Origin: Paracyclopina nana
Taxonomy: Eukaryota > Arthropoda > Copepoda > Cyclopoida > Cyclopettidae
DNA length: 64,000 nucleotides
Direction of reading: 5' to 3'
Assembly: GCA_019096065.1 (NCBI GenBank)
Contig: JAGUCH010000001.1
Location: 3,596,001 to 3,660,000 of the forward strand
Shown: positions 11,377-28,900 of the stretch, piece after piece
How the letters are laid out: each line of letters starts with the position of its first letter
Numbering within the stretch: the stretch's first letter is position 1
The notes under the pieces: model-generated
Told to the model about the DNA's origin: nothing
The model's database searches: none
Seen by the model: the letters and a program-made list of their open reading frames with translations, nothing else
Program-made: the position numbers and the translations under genes

Positions 11377-12817
11377 TACTGTATTACCTATGAAGTCTGA
11401 TATTTAGGAATTATACTGAAGCCAAAATCAAGACTTGCAAGCATTTCTTCCACGACTTTGTCTTCCTCGTTTGCATTCTTTGATTATCACCCGAAATATC
11501 GTAATTTAATGCGCTTCTTTCTGTCCCCAACAACTGTCAAGCTCCTCACGCCGCGCCTTTCTTTTGGATTTTTACTCTAGCTTTGAGATAACGAACGTGG
11601 TCATAGCTGCCTTGCTAGCTGGTCAACGTGTCTCACATTTGGCCTTGTTTCTTGCTTGCTCAAGTCTGCGGAGTACTGTGACTTTCCACTATTCGATTTT
11701 GAGGCCATTGTTAAGAAGGCAAAGTATTTGGCCTACGAGCACTTCACATATGACTCACACAGCCTAGCGCTTAAGTGCTCCAAGTTCTGCAAGGATATGC
11801 GGAAAATCTTAAGCCAATTGCTATTAAAGTAATGCCTGCACAGCCATTATCTTGAAATGTAGATACAGTGCTTGTTAGATTGACCTGTAATGAAATCATT
11901 CACACGAATTATTGCACCAATGCATCTTTCTGAATAGCGTCTGACGGTCTAGTAGATCATGCTATCAAGATTTATTAGAAAAGAGTTTTCGATAGTAGTG
12001 AGTCATAATTTGTATATGTGATGATATGCCAGAGCCTGGGTGTTTGAGGATAGCTTATGTCCCTGCTCATGATGACCTTTCATTCTTTAAAAAATGCGAG
12101 GAAAGTTGTGAGTCATTCTGTTCACTGCGCATACATCTTGCATATGAACTTGTACAGGAGCTGTCGTGCCTTTCTTAAAAAAATTACAAAGAGTTCAGTT
12201 GTCAGGTCCCCTTTTTAAATATTTTCATGCTTTTTGTACTGAGTGACAATATGTTGCAGTAATCATAACAGTTTTTAAAGGCATAGCTCGATGGATAATC
12301 TGATGACTTTGAAAGAAGTGTGAAAAAATTGAAATGTTGATACAATTGAAAGAAAAATGTAGGACTAAGAGGCAGTTATGCTTAAGATGATCATCATTTT
12401 TCAGTGTAAGCTGAATTTTCAGGCCATCTTCATTGAGTTACATTTGAGAAATGACAAACACTTGCTTATTTCATATTCGTCATGCAGATCTTATCTTATA
12501 TTAATCATGCTACACTCGAAAATAAGGCTATAGCGTTAGAATCCTGCCAAAAGCAAGTTGTTGATACAATATTGCGCGTGCCTTTGCGGGAAAGCTTAAG
12601 CCTGGCAAGTGCTCTACTCTACTAGTATTTTAGTCTTTGGCTATTTTTACCTATAGAGAGAAAGCTTAGGTGGAGTCTTAGGTGCTTTCACAAATCTTAC
12701 GAAGAGCGGACAAGTTTTTGAGTAGCTCAGTCCCACGAAGGCTCGTGTCCCTGCCTGACTAGAGACTCATTTGTACAGCCTTCCTCTTCGAGACCACAAA
12801 CCAACAAATAAACAAAA
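11377..12817. other. Intergenic, upstream of Mlc2-type gene
   Basis: No coding segment is seen. The last part holds the 5' leader of the first myosin light chain gene; a splice donor directly follows its ATG. An A/T-rich CTATTTTTAC at 12640-12649 is one base off a MEF2 consensus. Confidence 0.45.
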
Positions 12818-13981
12818 ATGGTAAGAACTTGGACAAATTTCGCATACATTACAAAGTGTTTAAACTTTTTTCTTTTTGTGCTCTTCTGTATAGGCCAAGG
12901 GATCAGGATCGAAGTAAGTTTTTCTTTTCCACTTTTATATCATTCTTTCGTCAATTGCGAACAGTTGGAAGGCAAAAGAAGCTGTTAGAATATTTACTCT
13001 GCATTTATGTAGCTCAGAGCTACCGCGATTACTTTTCAATCAAATCAATTCTCTCGGTTAGGTGAACTTTGGTGCCTAGACCACATGTTTTTTGGCACTT
13101 TGCCTAAATTCTGCATAAGCTGCCTTGCCTGCTCCAGAAGCAGGCAGCTTTCTTTTTTGGCCCTGCGAATGGAAAATGCCTGACATCCTTGAATGAGGAA
13201 TTTAAATCCTATTCTTGCAAAAAAAAACATGGTTGCTAATGATCTATATCTTATTTTCACAGAAAGGCAAAGAAGAGCGGCTCCAATGTGTTTGCTCTCT
13301 TCTCGCAGAGGCAAATCCAGGAGTTCAAGGAGGCCTTCGGCATCATGGATGCTGACAAGGATGGTCTCTTGTCCGCCAATGACATCAAGAACGCCTTCGC
13401 CTCCGTAGGAAAGTCCATCTCTGACGGTGAGGCACAAGGCATGCTCTCAGAGGCCCCTGGACCTGTCAACTTCACACAGATGGTCATGCTTTTCGCAGAG
13501 AAAATGGCCGGAGGTAAGACTTTTCTGCATTTGCAATTGGATAATTAAAAGTTTAGTATTCCCTGCATGTCCCTTGCCAAGACACTCAAGGACATTTTTC
13601 TTTTGTACTTACGCTCGCAAGAGGTTTCGCGAAAGCTGAGCGATCATGTTGCGCTGTACAACTACATTGATAATTAACCTTTCAGGTGCTGATGATGATG
13701 ACACCATCATTAAGGCTTTCGATGCCTTCGAAGTCGGCGGCAAAATCGATGCAGATATGTAAGCATCATCACGGAACTTTGTCATGCATGAAAATTGACC
13801 AATTTGTGGCTTTTGTTACTATTCCAGGTTCAGACACTCCTTGTGCACATTCGGTGACAAATTCTCCAATTCTGAGGTCGACAACGCATACGCTGAATTC
13901 CAAATTGCTGATGGATACATCGATGCTGCCCACCTGAAGAGTCTTATGGTCTCCAAGAAGGAAGAGGGAGAGGAAGCGTAA
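12818..13981 (+). CDS. Mlc2: Myosin regulatory light chain, arthropod muscle type (copy 1)
   Basis: Five coding exons: 12818-12820 (ATG only), 12894-12913 (20 nt), 13263-13513, 13686-13758 and 13828-13981; 166 residues. Short basic N-terminus (KKAKKSGSNVF), where insect Mlc2 proteins carry the kinase-target Ser. The first EF-hand loop DADKDGLLSAND is canonical and should bind a divalent ion. Later EF-hands are degenerate, as expected for a regulatory light chain: PVNFTQMVMLFAEKMAGG, FDAFEVGGKIDADMFRHS, FGDKF. It binds the IQ motif of muscle myosin heavy chain. The start exon with a donor straight after ATG is typical of this family. The C-terminus (SKKEEGEEA) is short and acidic. A second paralogue lies 1.45 kb downstream. 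Confidence 0.92.
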
Positions 13982-15433
13982 ACCAAAAATGTCATCTCTA
14001 TATAACAACTAAGAAGCATAGATTTCTATCTCCTCCGCACGTTTGTACATCATGGGCAACTCATCGAACTATTCCATCCTCCATACGCGAAGGCGATTCT
14101 TCGGGAAAGTGGTGCTCCTTCCCCCAAGAATTGGCCTTCCTATGCTTTGAGATTTGCCGAGAAACATTTACCGCCGACTTCTACTATCTATATTCACTTA
14201 CTCTATACTATTTTGCAAAGTGCCAGCTGTTTTCAACATTTTTGTTGCCAAATATAATCCTGTTTCCCAATCAGTACATCGCTTGTTTTATGGCTTTATC
14301 TATAAGTCAATATGCTCAATACGGTTATTTGCAAAACTTTAAGACTGCACATAGTGTATTGTTTTTCGCGAGTGCAGTTGGCTCGATAAAGGAGAGCCAG
14401 ATTGGAAAAAATATCCCTAATGGGTTTCATGTTCAATTGGCGAGAAAGGGTGACGTGTCGCGGGGATTGATTGTTATGATGACCCATTGAATGGTATAAA
14501 TAGCCCAAAGGGTGCTCGATTTCTACCATGAAAAGTGAGAGTCAATGACTCTGAATACAATCGCAGGAAGTCAGATTGTGCAAATATGACCCCACCTGGC
14601 TAGCTGAATGAGCGACATGAGAAATTGGTCCTGCGCCATTATTGATGAATTATAAAGCTAATATTTCTCAGATCGCTGACATGAATGAACAGATTTTTGA
14701 CCATGACCATTGCTACTGAATGGAAACTCAATTTTTGATCCAAATCATCTTTGGCTCACAAATGCGAAGGCAGTTCATTCAATCGTGGAGCAATTGAAAA
14801 AGGAGCCAACAATTCAGGGATGAAGCTGGTCTACATGACTTTTATTTTTTCCTAATTCATTGCCCATCAAAATTCATTCCCACAGTGCATATCAAAGTGA
14901 TATGTATTGAATACCCAACAGTTACGAATGGGTTTCTCCAATAAGTACATTTAGGAATGTACCGTTTGGTAGCTGGTTATCTGTTTTGTTTGCAAATTCA
15001 TTATTACAGTTGTATATCCAGCTGGCCTCATTCATCCCTGGCGTGAAAACGAGACGTTCTATTTGAGGATCATTACTTATTTGAAACATGGAACCACGCG
15101 CGCGCGACCGCGCATGTAACAGCTTGCTCAGGACCTCTAGCGTAACACTGTATGTAGAATGTAGTAAAAGCAACGCATCTCTCGTATGGTTAAAGTTAGA
15201 GCTGCCTGGCCAGCGAGGGCTAAGGCTTTCCCTCCACCTATATTTAGCAAGTTATCCAGCAGCAACCTAGGCAAAAAGAGAAAGTAAGGCAAAGTTGCCA
15301 AGTCACAGTGGAAAGCTTTCTTCTGTATATTTTTGGGCCCACCTAAGTCACTTCTCATCGTGCAGCTCAAGAATCAGGACCTAGCTCCTTGGTTTATACA
15401 TCTCCGAGAAGTCTCATCTACTAATACACCAAC
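13982..15433. other. Spacer between the two myosin light chain genes
   Basis: Contains the 3' UTR of copy 1 and the control region of copy 2. A TATAAATA sequence occurs at about 14495-14502, and a consensus MEF2 site at 15238-15247 (listed separately). A short CG-alternating run (about 15100-15112) is also present. Open frames here show no protein resemblance. Confidence 0.45.
15238..15247 (+). promoter_or_regulatory. MEF2 consensus site
   Basis: CTATATTTAG matches YTA(A/T)4TAR exactly and lies about 190 bp upstream of the start codon of the second myosin light chain gene. MEF2 drives muscle structural genes in insects and vertebrates. The role here is inferred from position. Confidence 0.4.
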
Positions 15434-16171
15434 ATGGGCAAGTAAGTCACTGAAGGAAGGCTTGCATTGGCAGCTCCTGCAAATTCACCAAATCATTTTC
15501 AGGGGTGACAATGGCGGCTTCTCCCAGGAGCAGCTGGACATGTACAAGGAGTGCTTCAAGCTCATGGACGTCGACAAGGACGGCACCATCAGCAAGAACG
15601 ACCTCCGCGCCGCCTTCGACAATGTTGGCAAACTCATGGATGAGTCTGAGCTCGACTCCATGTTGGGAGAGGTTGGCGGCTCTTGCTCCTACGACAACAT
15701 GATCAAGATGTTCCAGGAGAAGATGGCCGGTGGTGAGTAGTAGCTTTCTAATTCGGGCTGGCAGCTTGCCAACACTGAGAATTGTGCGTGCAGTCCTTGA
15801 AACTGTGTTGCTCTCTTCTTGAAGGCTCCAACGATCCCGATGACCTCATCGTCCGCGCCTTCAAGGCCTACGAGACCGAGGGCAAGATCGAGGCTGAGAT
15901 GTTCCGCCACGCCCTCATGAACTTTGGCGACAAGTTCTCCAAGGCCGAGTGCGACGACATCTTCGGCGAATTCGAGGTCGATGATGACGGCTTCATTGAA
16001 TCCAAAGCTGTGATCGGACTTTTCGTTGCCGGAGGTGGCGAGGAGAAGAAGGAGGAGGAGAAGAAGGAAGAGGCTGGCGGCGAGGGCGAGGGCGAGGGCG
16101 GCGAGGATGGCGGTGACGCTCCCGCTGAGGGCGGCAAGAAGAAGAAGAAGAAGAAGAAGGCTGCCAAGTAA
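15434..16171 (+). CDS. Mlc2: Myosin regulatory light chain paralogue with charged C-terminal tail (copy 2)
   Basis: Three coding exons: 15434-15441, 15503-15732 and 15825-16171; 194 residues. The first EF-hand loop DVDKDGTISKND is canonical; the remaining EF-hands follow the regulatory light chain plan (MFRHALMNFGDKF, EVDDDGFIESKAV). It lacks the basic phosphorylatable N-terminus of copy 1 and begins MGKGDNGGFSQEQL. The last ~45 residues are a low-complexity tail: Glu/Lys runs, Gly-Glu repeats, then eight Lys before AAK. Codon usage is much more GC-rich than in copy 1, consistent with high expression. It is likely a tandem duplicate; some intron positions are shared (after MAGG in both). MEF2 and TATA-like elements lie upstream. 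Confidence 0.9.
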
Positions 16172-17315
16172 AGCTCTGCAACATCATAAGCTACCAGCCA
16201 CTATCATTCTTGTATATGCTACATTGTATAAGAAAAAATTTTATGCTACGACGCGGTTAACTTTACTGTACCTTTAAGATCACGGCGCAAATCTTTCCAT
16301 ATGCGATGACTTAATCCATTGTCACAAATACTCCTCAGAACGATGAGCAAAATAGATACAGAAATTTGGATTGTGCAACTGTTTATTCCGCATGCTGTTC
16401 CACGTCCTTCAATTCGCGACATCTTTTTAACTTGCGAGCATAAAATAGGGCGAAGCGTATGAAAATTGTAATAGATGATTCAGAAAATTTTAAACGACTC
16501 TCTGAAAAGCTGCCAGCCATTTGCAGTTTGAATGAATGGCTTTTGACACCAGACCAGCGCGCGATGAAAAGAAAGAAAATCGTCTATTCAACCGAGTCAA
16601 CGCTAAGCCAAAGTGTCCCGCAAAATATAATGCCAAGGTTCACTAGTCATGAAATCCAGGAGACTCACAAAGCACAATTCATTATACTATGCTTCATAAA
16701 AGCCCAAGCCCAATCAAATCACGCTCCAAAGCGCATTAGCTTCATATACAAATCACATCCATTCTGCGTGCGACTAAAATTAGGTCTAACTACAAATAGT
16801 GGTACAAAATTCTTCTTGCACGCTGATGACTTCATTGAACCACCAACAAGAAAAGTTGACACCTGGTCCAATGACCTACGATGTGCAGGTGTGTTATTTG
16901 TCAGCCAAAGCGTTTAGCAGCAGCATTTTTGTCCACCGACTTGGGAAACTCCTATTTGTTGATTCTTTAACATAACCAATGGGTCCCCAGTTGGCAGTTG
17001 GTTGTTGGTTTTATGGGGGATCCTTTTATTAGCCCTGGTCCCCAAGGGCTATTCAATTTTGTCGCCCAATTTGTACCTTTTCAAAAGAAGCTATCACGTG
17101 TCCCATCAAAACACGCGGGGAGAGATATGATCATCACAATAAACAGCCGTTTCATATCTCCCTCGTAAGTAGCGATGCGTTTATTAATCGAGTCACACTT
17201 CACAAAGGTCTGGACGAATAACTTACGTAAAACCGGCGGAGGTTCGCAGTTGGCAAAAAACACAATATGATCAATGCAATGAAAAACATAATAGGTACTA
17301 AAAACGGCGCGAGGG
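16172..17315. other. Intergenic between Mlc2 copy 2 and Nkx6
   Basis: The first part is the 3' UTR of the light chain gene. An open frame of 152 codons at 16459-16917 (+) has no recognised domain and no codon bias, and is probably chance. The right part is the Nkx6 3' UTR. Confidence 0.45.
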
Positions 17316-22609
<5,294 letters not shown>

Positions 22610-22720
22610 GGAAAAGTAGTTAAAAACGGTGCTAGCTCTAGGGTAATTGCTTTGCCATTGCTGGCAATCATCTCGAGGATGAAGTAGCCGCGAAAAGCGC
22701 AGATTTGCTCCAGCGCTCAC

Positions 22721-25104
22721 TTCCGACTCCGCCCCGCCAGCTTACTGGAGCTCCGCCTTCTGTAGGTTTCGATTTGCTGCAGAAACCCGAGGCCGCCCAG
22801 GCTGGAGCATCTAATTAACTAGCCTATCTTTCAATTTGCTTTCCTGACAAATGAAACTTTGATGGAAGATCTTCATTACCACCGGCAAATGAAGATGCGC
22901 GCGAGCGCAATGCGAAGCAAGCTGGAAAGAGTTTGATTTATCCCGAATAGGCTTGAGCCATTCGATTGCCTCTTTGGAAGGGGGATTTCAAGCTTAATTA
23001 ACATCAGAATGTGCGCGGTTAGAAAAAGGGTTGTAATCGTGGTAGTGAGTGCGGAAATCCCCTATCTCCTCTATTGGTTTCACTGATCTTATCATTGGGC
23101 TGAATTTGCATATTTTGATAAAGGATATACAACCCAGCCAACTTTCGTCCAAAAGTCATTCTTTGACTTTCAATATCATGTAGATGGTGCTATCAAACTT
23201 TCCCAATTTCGCAGCGTGGGCGAGCCGCATTGCTGTGGCTAAAAAGCAAGCTTTCAGTCAAAATCTCAAATTGATCCACGTGATCAAGTGCACGATGCTC
23301 TCAATTTTCTGCATGCTTTCAGCAGAAACGAACTTGAAAGATGTTTTATAGCCCACTATGCTTCCATATAAACATGACAAATAGCCCCAATTCCATTCCA
23401 AGTTTTACAACACACGCGCGCTGCTCTTCTCTCTCTGAGCTATGACGACGACGCGACCCCAATTTCGAGTTATGTTTTCATTTGTTTTGAGCCATTTGGT
23501 GCAAATGTTTCTCCCCATTACTGCTGATGCTGACTTCATTATGCTTAATGGCTTCCTAATTGAACTGCTCAGCTCGTGGTGCTCGAAATTCTTGCCGACT
23601 AACTTTTTGACAATATAATCCAACATGCCAATTGTTGTGTCACGCTTGAAGATCCTCAGCACACAATTGCCCGCTTTTCAAATGCTCAACATTTCTCGGA
23701 GGAGAAGAAGTTATTTCTTTGGTGATTTTTCATGAATGCAGGGCCATAAATCGGATCATGGCAGACCATTGAAGCTGCTGCTGCTGGTCCAGCGTAGCCT
23801 TGTTTTTATGCCCTTGCAATAAATGCTTGAGTGTTGAACTTTTGTGAGATCATTCCATCGGAATAATGTCAGGGCCAAAACTTACTCTTTACTTTTCGTG
23901 GGCAAACGACTCGTCATAAATTGTTGGAATGTGTTGTGGGCGGTTTGTTTGGGTCTCGACACTGCTTCGAGCCACCCTCAATAAATCGCCATGCTGCTGT
24001 TGTACTAAGTGAGGACGTGAGGTGTTATGGTGGGGAAACCGAAATCAGATTCTTCTTCATACAAGAGAAGGGGATTTGGCTGCACTAGGTGCTCGAAAGG
24101 AGGGGCACGTGGCACACACCATCAGGGACACCTCATTTGGCCAACAACACTACAAACATCCCCCTTCCTTTCTAACCGGATCATTTCAAAATCCTCAACA
24201 GCTTGTTTGAATTCCAGATGGTAAATGCTAACAACAATAGTATACCGGTATCCGATGCTCAATTCAACAATACATGCATCATGAAAACACGGTAGCTTTT
24301 TGCCAAATGGAAAATGCAAATTCTTCTAAACTTCCAATATTTTGACTTTATACTGCCAGGCAATTGAATTCAGCGGAATTTCATTTTCAATTTGCAAGTT
24401 GCAACATTGAAATGTACCTTACAGTAAATGCAGTTGATCTCACGATTAACTTTGCATTTTATCAAGTCATTTTTGAAGCAGGTGCTCGAGATGCGTTTGT
24501 CCCATTAAAAAATAAAGTATTGGAAGCTGTTCAAACACTTGACGCTATGTGTGTCTTGAGCGTGAATTGCAATATGCATTAATGTACAGAAATTATGCAT
24601 CTGTACGTGATGTTAGGTGTCATACGATGAGATACGCAATCACAAGTGATGTATGACGTCATGATTGATGAGCGTCGAATTGCCTGCGCGAGGTTCAGTG
24701 ACTCCCCTTGAGAAAAATCCGCGGACAAGCTTACTATTCCGAATAGTATTGTATTTTTAAAATGCGGAGATTATGTACTAATTTTCAAAACGTACACTAG
24801 CTTCCACAATTATTAAATAAAATAGTTTAACAGCTTTCTATTATGAATAGGAGGGCCTAAAATTGCAGCTTTCTTGTTATTACTTCCAAGTAATATTTCT
24901 TTTAGAAAAAGACCTTCATTTTGGCTTGGCTCGATTTTCAGGGCGAACAGTGGTGATAATCACCAACAGAAAATTCTATGGGAAGTGGCTTTGTAGGGAT
25001 GTTGATGCCATCACAAGTGATTTCATAGTAGGACTTATTATGTGGTGTAACAGAGTAGCGATGTATGTAGTTCTGGATAATAATTGCCAATGGCGGAAAA
25101 TGTA
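22721..25104. other. Intergenic upstream of Nkx6
   Basis: Contains the Nkx6 promoter side and the 3' flank of the thioesterase gene. A palindromic CRE-type site TGACGTCA lies at 24654-24661. No coding segment is seen. Confidence 0.45.
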
Positions 25105-25909
25105 TTAGGCAGGCAACTTGGCTTGCAAGAAGGATCGGATGTCCTGCAATTCCGCGGCCCCTGAGGAATGAGCTAGGCCTTTGTAGGTTTTGAACTCGTG
25201 ATTTTTCACAAATCCCTTCAGGGCTGTCGATGTCAGCTGGCCCCACCTGTAAGGTACGACAGGATCACAGTCTCCATGAGCCTGCAACACTGCAACGTCG
25301 GCGTTATTTGGGTTCAGGGCACTCGGAAAGCTTTTGTGAAGTGGAAGCCAGCAGGATAAAGCCACGACCCCGGCCAGCTTGTACTTCCCAGCCAATCCAG
25401 TATAGAGGGCTAATGCTCCTCCCTGAGAGAATCCTCCCAGTACAATTCTTGAGGGGTCGATCCCATTGTTCACCTCCTCTTCGATGAGAGCAGTGATGAC
25501 TTGGGAAGACTTTTCAATGCCCTTGTCATCTTCCTGGCCAGTTGGATCCAATGAGAACAGATCAAACCAGGCAGGCATTTGGAACCCTAGTCACCAGAAA
25601 GAAAATTAGAATCGAAAGCCTCATTGACTTTTTCAGCAGCTCACCTGAGTTGAGAGTGACAGGCATAGTATTGGCAGTTGGGCACACGATTTTCACGTGG
25701 CCTTGCCTGACATCTGCCAGAGTGGAAGCCCATCCATGGCCAGTGTCGCCAAGGCCATGGAGGAAAATGAGGGTGGCAGTGTGCTTGCCACTGGGTGAGA
25801 CGACCACTGGTGCCATTTTGAAGCTCTTGGTTTTCTTCTCGTGCTTCCGATCCGGAGTCGATGGACTGCTACTGTTCGAGGATCCAAAATTCGAACAAGA
25901 CTGGCCCAT
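25105..25909 (-). CDS. Acyl-protein thioesterase (LYPLA1/2, APT family)
   Basis: Two exons, 25909-25645 and 25586-25105, with a 58-bp intron; 248 residues. An alpha/beta-hydrolase with the family order LIFLHGLGDTGHGW, CPTANTMPVTLNSG, MPAWFDLFSLDP, the nucleophile motif GGFSQGGALAL (Ser), catalytic Asp in GDCDPVVPYRWG and His in GLAHSSG. It removes palmitoyl groups from S-acylated proteins such as Ras and G-alpha in the cytosol. Compared with mammalian APT1/2 (about 230 residues) it has an N-terminal extension of about 30 residues starting MGQSCSNFG. Its Gly2 and nearby Cys could themselves be acylated, by analogy with the Cys2 of APT1/2. A splice acceptor lies just upstream of the ATG, so a 5' UTR exon exists further right. 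Confidence 0.93.
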
Positions 25910-28900
25910 ATACAGGAGTTTCTGCAAAGAACACGTGTATTAATGTGAGCAATTATGATCGATCGTTCGGATAGCATTAAGATTTCGACGATGCTGGACG
26001 ACACTTGTTTCACTTGTCTTGACCTTAGATTAGATATTTAAAGGATGTTGATTGCAGTGGTCTCCATGACAATCAAGCCACTTGTTTTTCGGCTGTTTGT
26101 CACAACATGCTACGTAATGTAAAACGAGCATACAGAGAGCCTTTCTAAACTCCTCTGCAGAGGATTAGGGTTGGAAAGGTACAAATAGTTAATCCGCTTT
26201 TTAAAAAGGGCTTTCCAATAAATCAGTGGTGAGTTTAAATCTGGCCTACTTGTGCTTGGCTTCGTGGGTCGTTTTAGCGCGTTGGTAATAATTCTCGGAG
26301 GGTGGATGCCAAACTTGATTAGTAGCAAAGAAGCCTTGCCAGTTGACTCAATGTCTCAAGTGGGACAGAAATCTGATATGTAAGTCAAGCTCAATTTCCC
26401 GGATCTCTATTATTGCTATGCGTACTTGCTTTTAAATTTTTTCGCTAAATGAAGTGGTCAATAATTTTTAGGCTACGCTGAAGAGAGCTGTTTCTTGGCA
26501 ACTTTGATTTCTTCTTTAAACTTTTAACGCTCTAAAAAAGTGAAATGGCCCTAAATTAGAGAGTTCGAGCTGAAATTCTTCCACCATGTAAAGTGGAGCA
26601 GCGCTGAGGTGCCGGTAATGTTGAATATCGCAAAAATGTCGGGTAAGTCACGCAACCTTTCATATTCCAAGCATCATTCAGTAAAAAGGCGCTTTTTTAA
26701 CCTTGCGCACCAAATTTTTTTCTTTTTACGTAATCTGCATTATTATGCGGCGAATCTATGTAGGAATTGGTACTGTTCCATGCCGAAGCGAATCTGAGCA
26801 GAAATGTAATTGGTTGCTTTCAGAGAAAAAATGGATTTGCCTGAGTTGTTTCTTTGGTTACCACGGTAAAACGCCATGTACAATATGCCGTGGAATTCAC
26901 TAACAACCAATCCACAATTCATTATGCCATGTCCAAGTTAGTCGCTGGATTCAAACAACTGCTGTTTTCTGTGGCGACGATCAAAATTGAGGCTCAGGCT
27001 AGCAGCTTTGAAAAATTCTTTCATTGTTGCTACATTTGAGGCAGGCCAACTTTTGTAAAGGTTTTTTTGGGGGCATTTCTGTGCCACAGCACCATCATCA
27101 GAATAGGAGATAGGAGGAGAAAATTCTTCCGTGAATTGTTGTTGGTGTATGCTATAAACGGCAGCAAAGTAGGAGCAGCTTGAAAGGTTCGTTCAACTCG
27201 GATGAAGAAAATCGTGAGACCCTAGAGAAATCTCTTTGTTTACGACTTGGGCATAAAATGCATTAGTATAATGCTTTACATGTAACGTGACAGCTTTTCC
27301 TAGACACTTGCTGTCAGCATTTATTGTATTGAAGTTTGGCCACAATTTTGGTCACGTTATTGGCCATTCGCCCTTAGGGCATGTTTATGTAATTAGAGGG
27401 AAACATTGGCTAAGGTCTCATCGACGGCCGAGAATAACTACTTTGTTGTCGTGAGAGCCAGCACAAATCTGGAAACTATTTTGGGTGGCTTTGCAATATG
27501 GTATCCAGCTGATAATTCTAGGCGGGCATTTAAAGGGACAAAATTCGTGGTTATTTTTAAAATCACCGCATGGGGTGCATAATATTTTCTGAGCTTAGAG
27601 TGGTCTTTGAAAAACTTATGAAGCAGAATGCTACATTTCTTTCCCAGTGCATCTGTAACGCAGCTGCGGTCCTTGAGTCAATGCCTTTTTTAAAGCTGTT
27701 GCAGTTGTCAAGCCGATCTGATCACAATTTTTTGATGATACGTCAAAAGGAAAACTCATTCAGGTAAAACACAATCGCGCACACTCCCCTTGCAAACGGA
27801 AAACTCAAAGAAGTGCTTTGTTCGCTGTAAAAGCCAGGATAGTTGTTTCCCTTTTTCGGCTGCTCCTGGCTTTTAAGGCAGATTTGCCCCGAGTGCATAA
27901 CAATGTCAGAATTCTTTAGAGATCTTTCGTAGCGATATAAAAAAGTGTCGTTGAACTCCTTGGAATTTTTTCTTTGACTGTTGCTATTTCTTTGACTTTT
28001 GAATTTAGAGCTTTTGGGTAGCTTTGGTTCTTTGTCTCGAGCTTCGTAGGATAATTTCAGAATAGACAAACTATATTGAGTTTGGAATACATGCCCAAAC
28101 AATGGCTACTTTTGCTCTGCAGAAAACCGCAAAAACCGCACTCTTGCTTAGCCAAATCGCAGATACTCTTCAAAATAGACCAATTTAGCTCTATTAAGAA
28201 TAAGCATCTTTGCATACCTTCTAATTGAGTGCCATTCGTCAAACATAGTTTTAGTTTGCCTGTCAACTTAATGCAATAAAAGAAACAATTCTAAGAAAGA
28301 CAGTGCAGTGTGCAGGTGACTGCAATTGAATTGATCAATCAAGCTACTTGTAGGGAATTACTCCCAGTTTCTCAGCACATTTCCGACCTACATTCGTTAA
28401 TGAGGGTAGAAAGCTATCTAAACAATTTTTGCTGGAGCGGAAAAAGGGATGATTTAAAGAGGCCGATGACTCCTTGGCATTCTCGACGAAACACAATAAC
28501 ATAAAGCTAAGTATTGCACCTTTTTTCGAGTAGTCGTGAATGAGATAACTCGCTAGGCAAAACGCGAACAGAAATGAATCTTGCCAGCTGCTGCTATTAA
28601 AATAGGCCCCTGAGCCAAGTTTGCCAAAAGTTGGCACCTGCTGAGTGAGCGGGAGAGAGAGAGAAAGAGCAATGCTCATTTTCATACTCACATTAAGGAA
28701 AGTGAAGCGTCTAGCTGCGTGAATCGAGGAAAGCACAGCTAAGATTTTTTTTACACTGGCTAGAAGGAGGAATTTTAAAAAAGCAGAAAACCCTATTTTC
28801 TGCCATCTTGTATACTTTTCACGGCTGAATTATTTGTTGCTCAAGCCATTTTGTGGACAGTAAATTGCAGTACGAATTTGGAGGATCTGATAAGGCACAT

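Noticed and set aside
16459..16917. 152-codon open frame downstream of the second myosin light chain gene
   Set aside because: No domain, signal peptide or codon bias, and it begins in what should be the 3' flank. Likely chance in AT-rich DNA.
26609..26903. Possible small exons (ATGTCGG|GTAAGT and MDLPELFLWLP)
   Set aside because: Donor-like strings exist but no phase-compatible gene model or homologous protein could be built.
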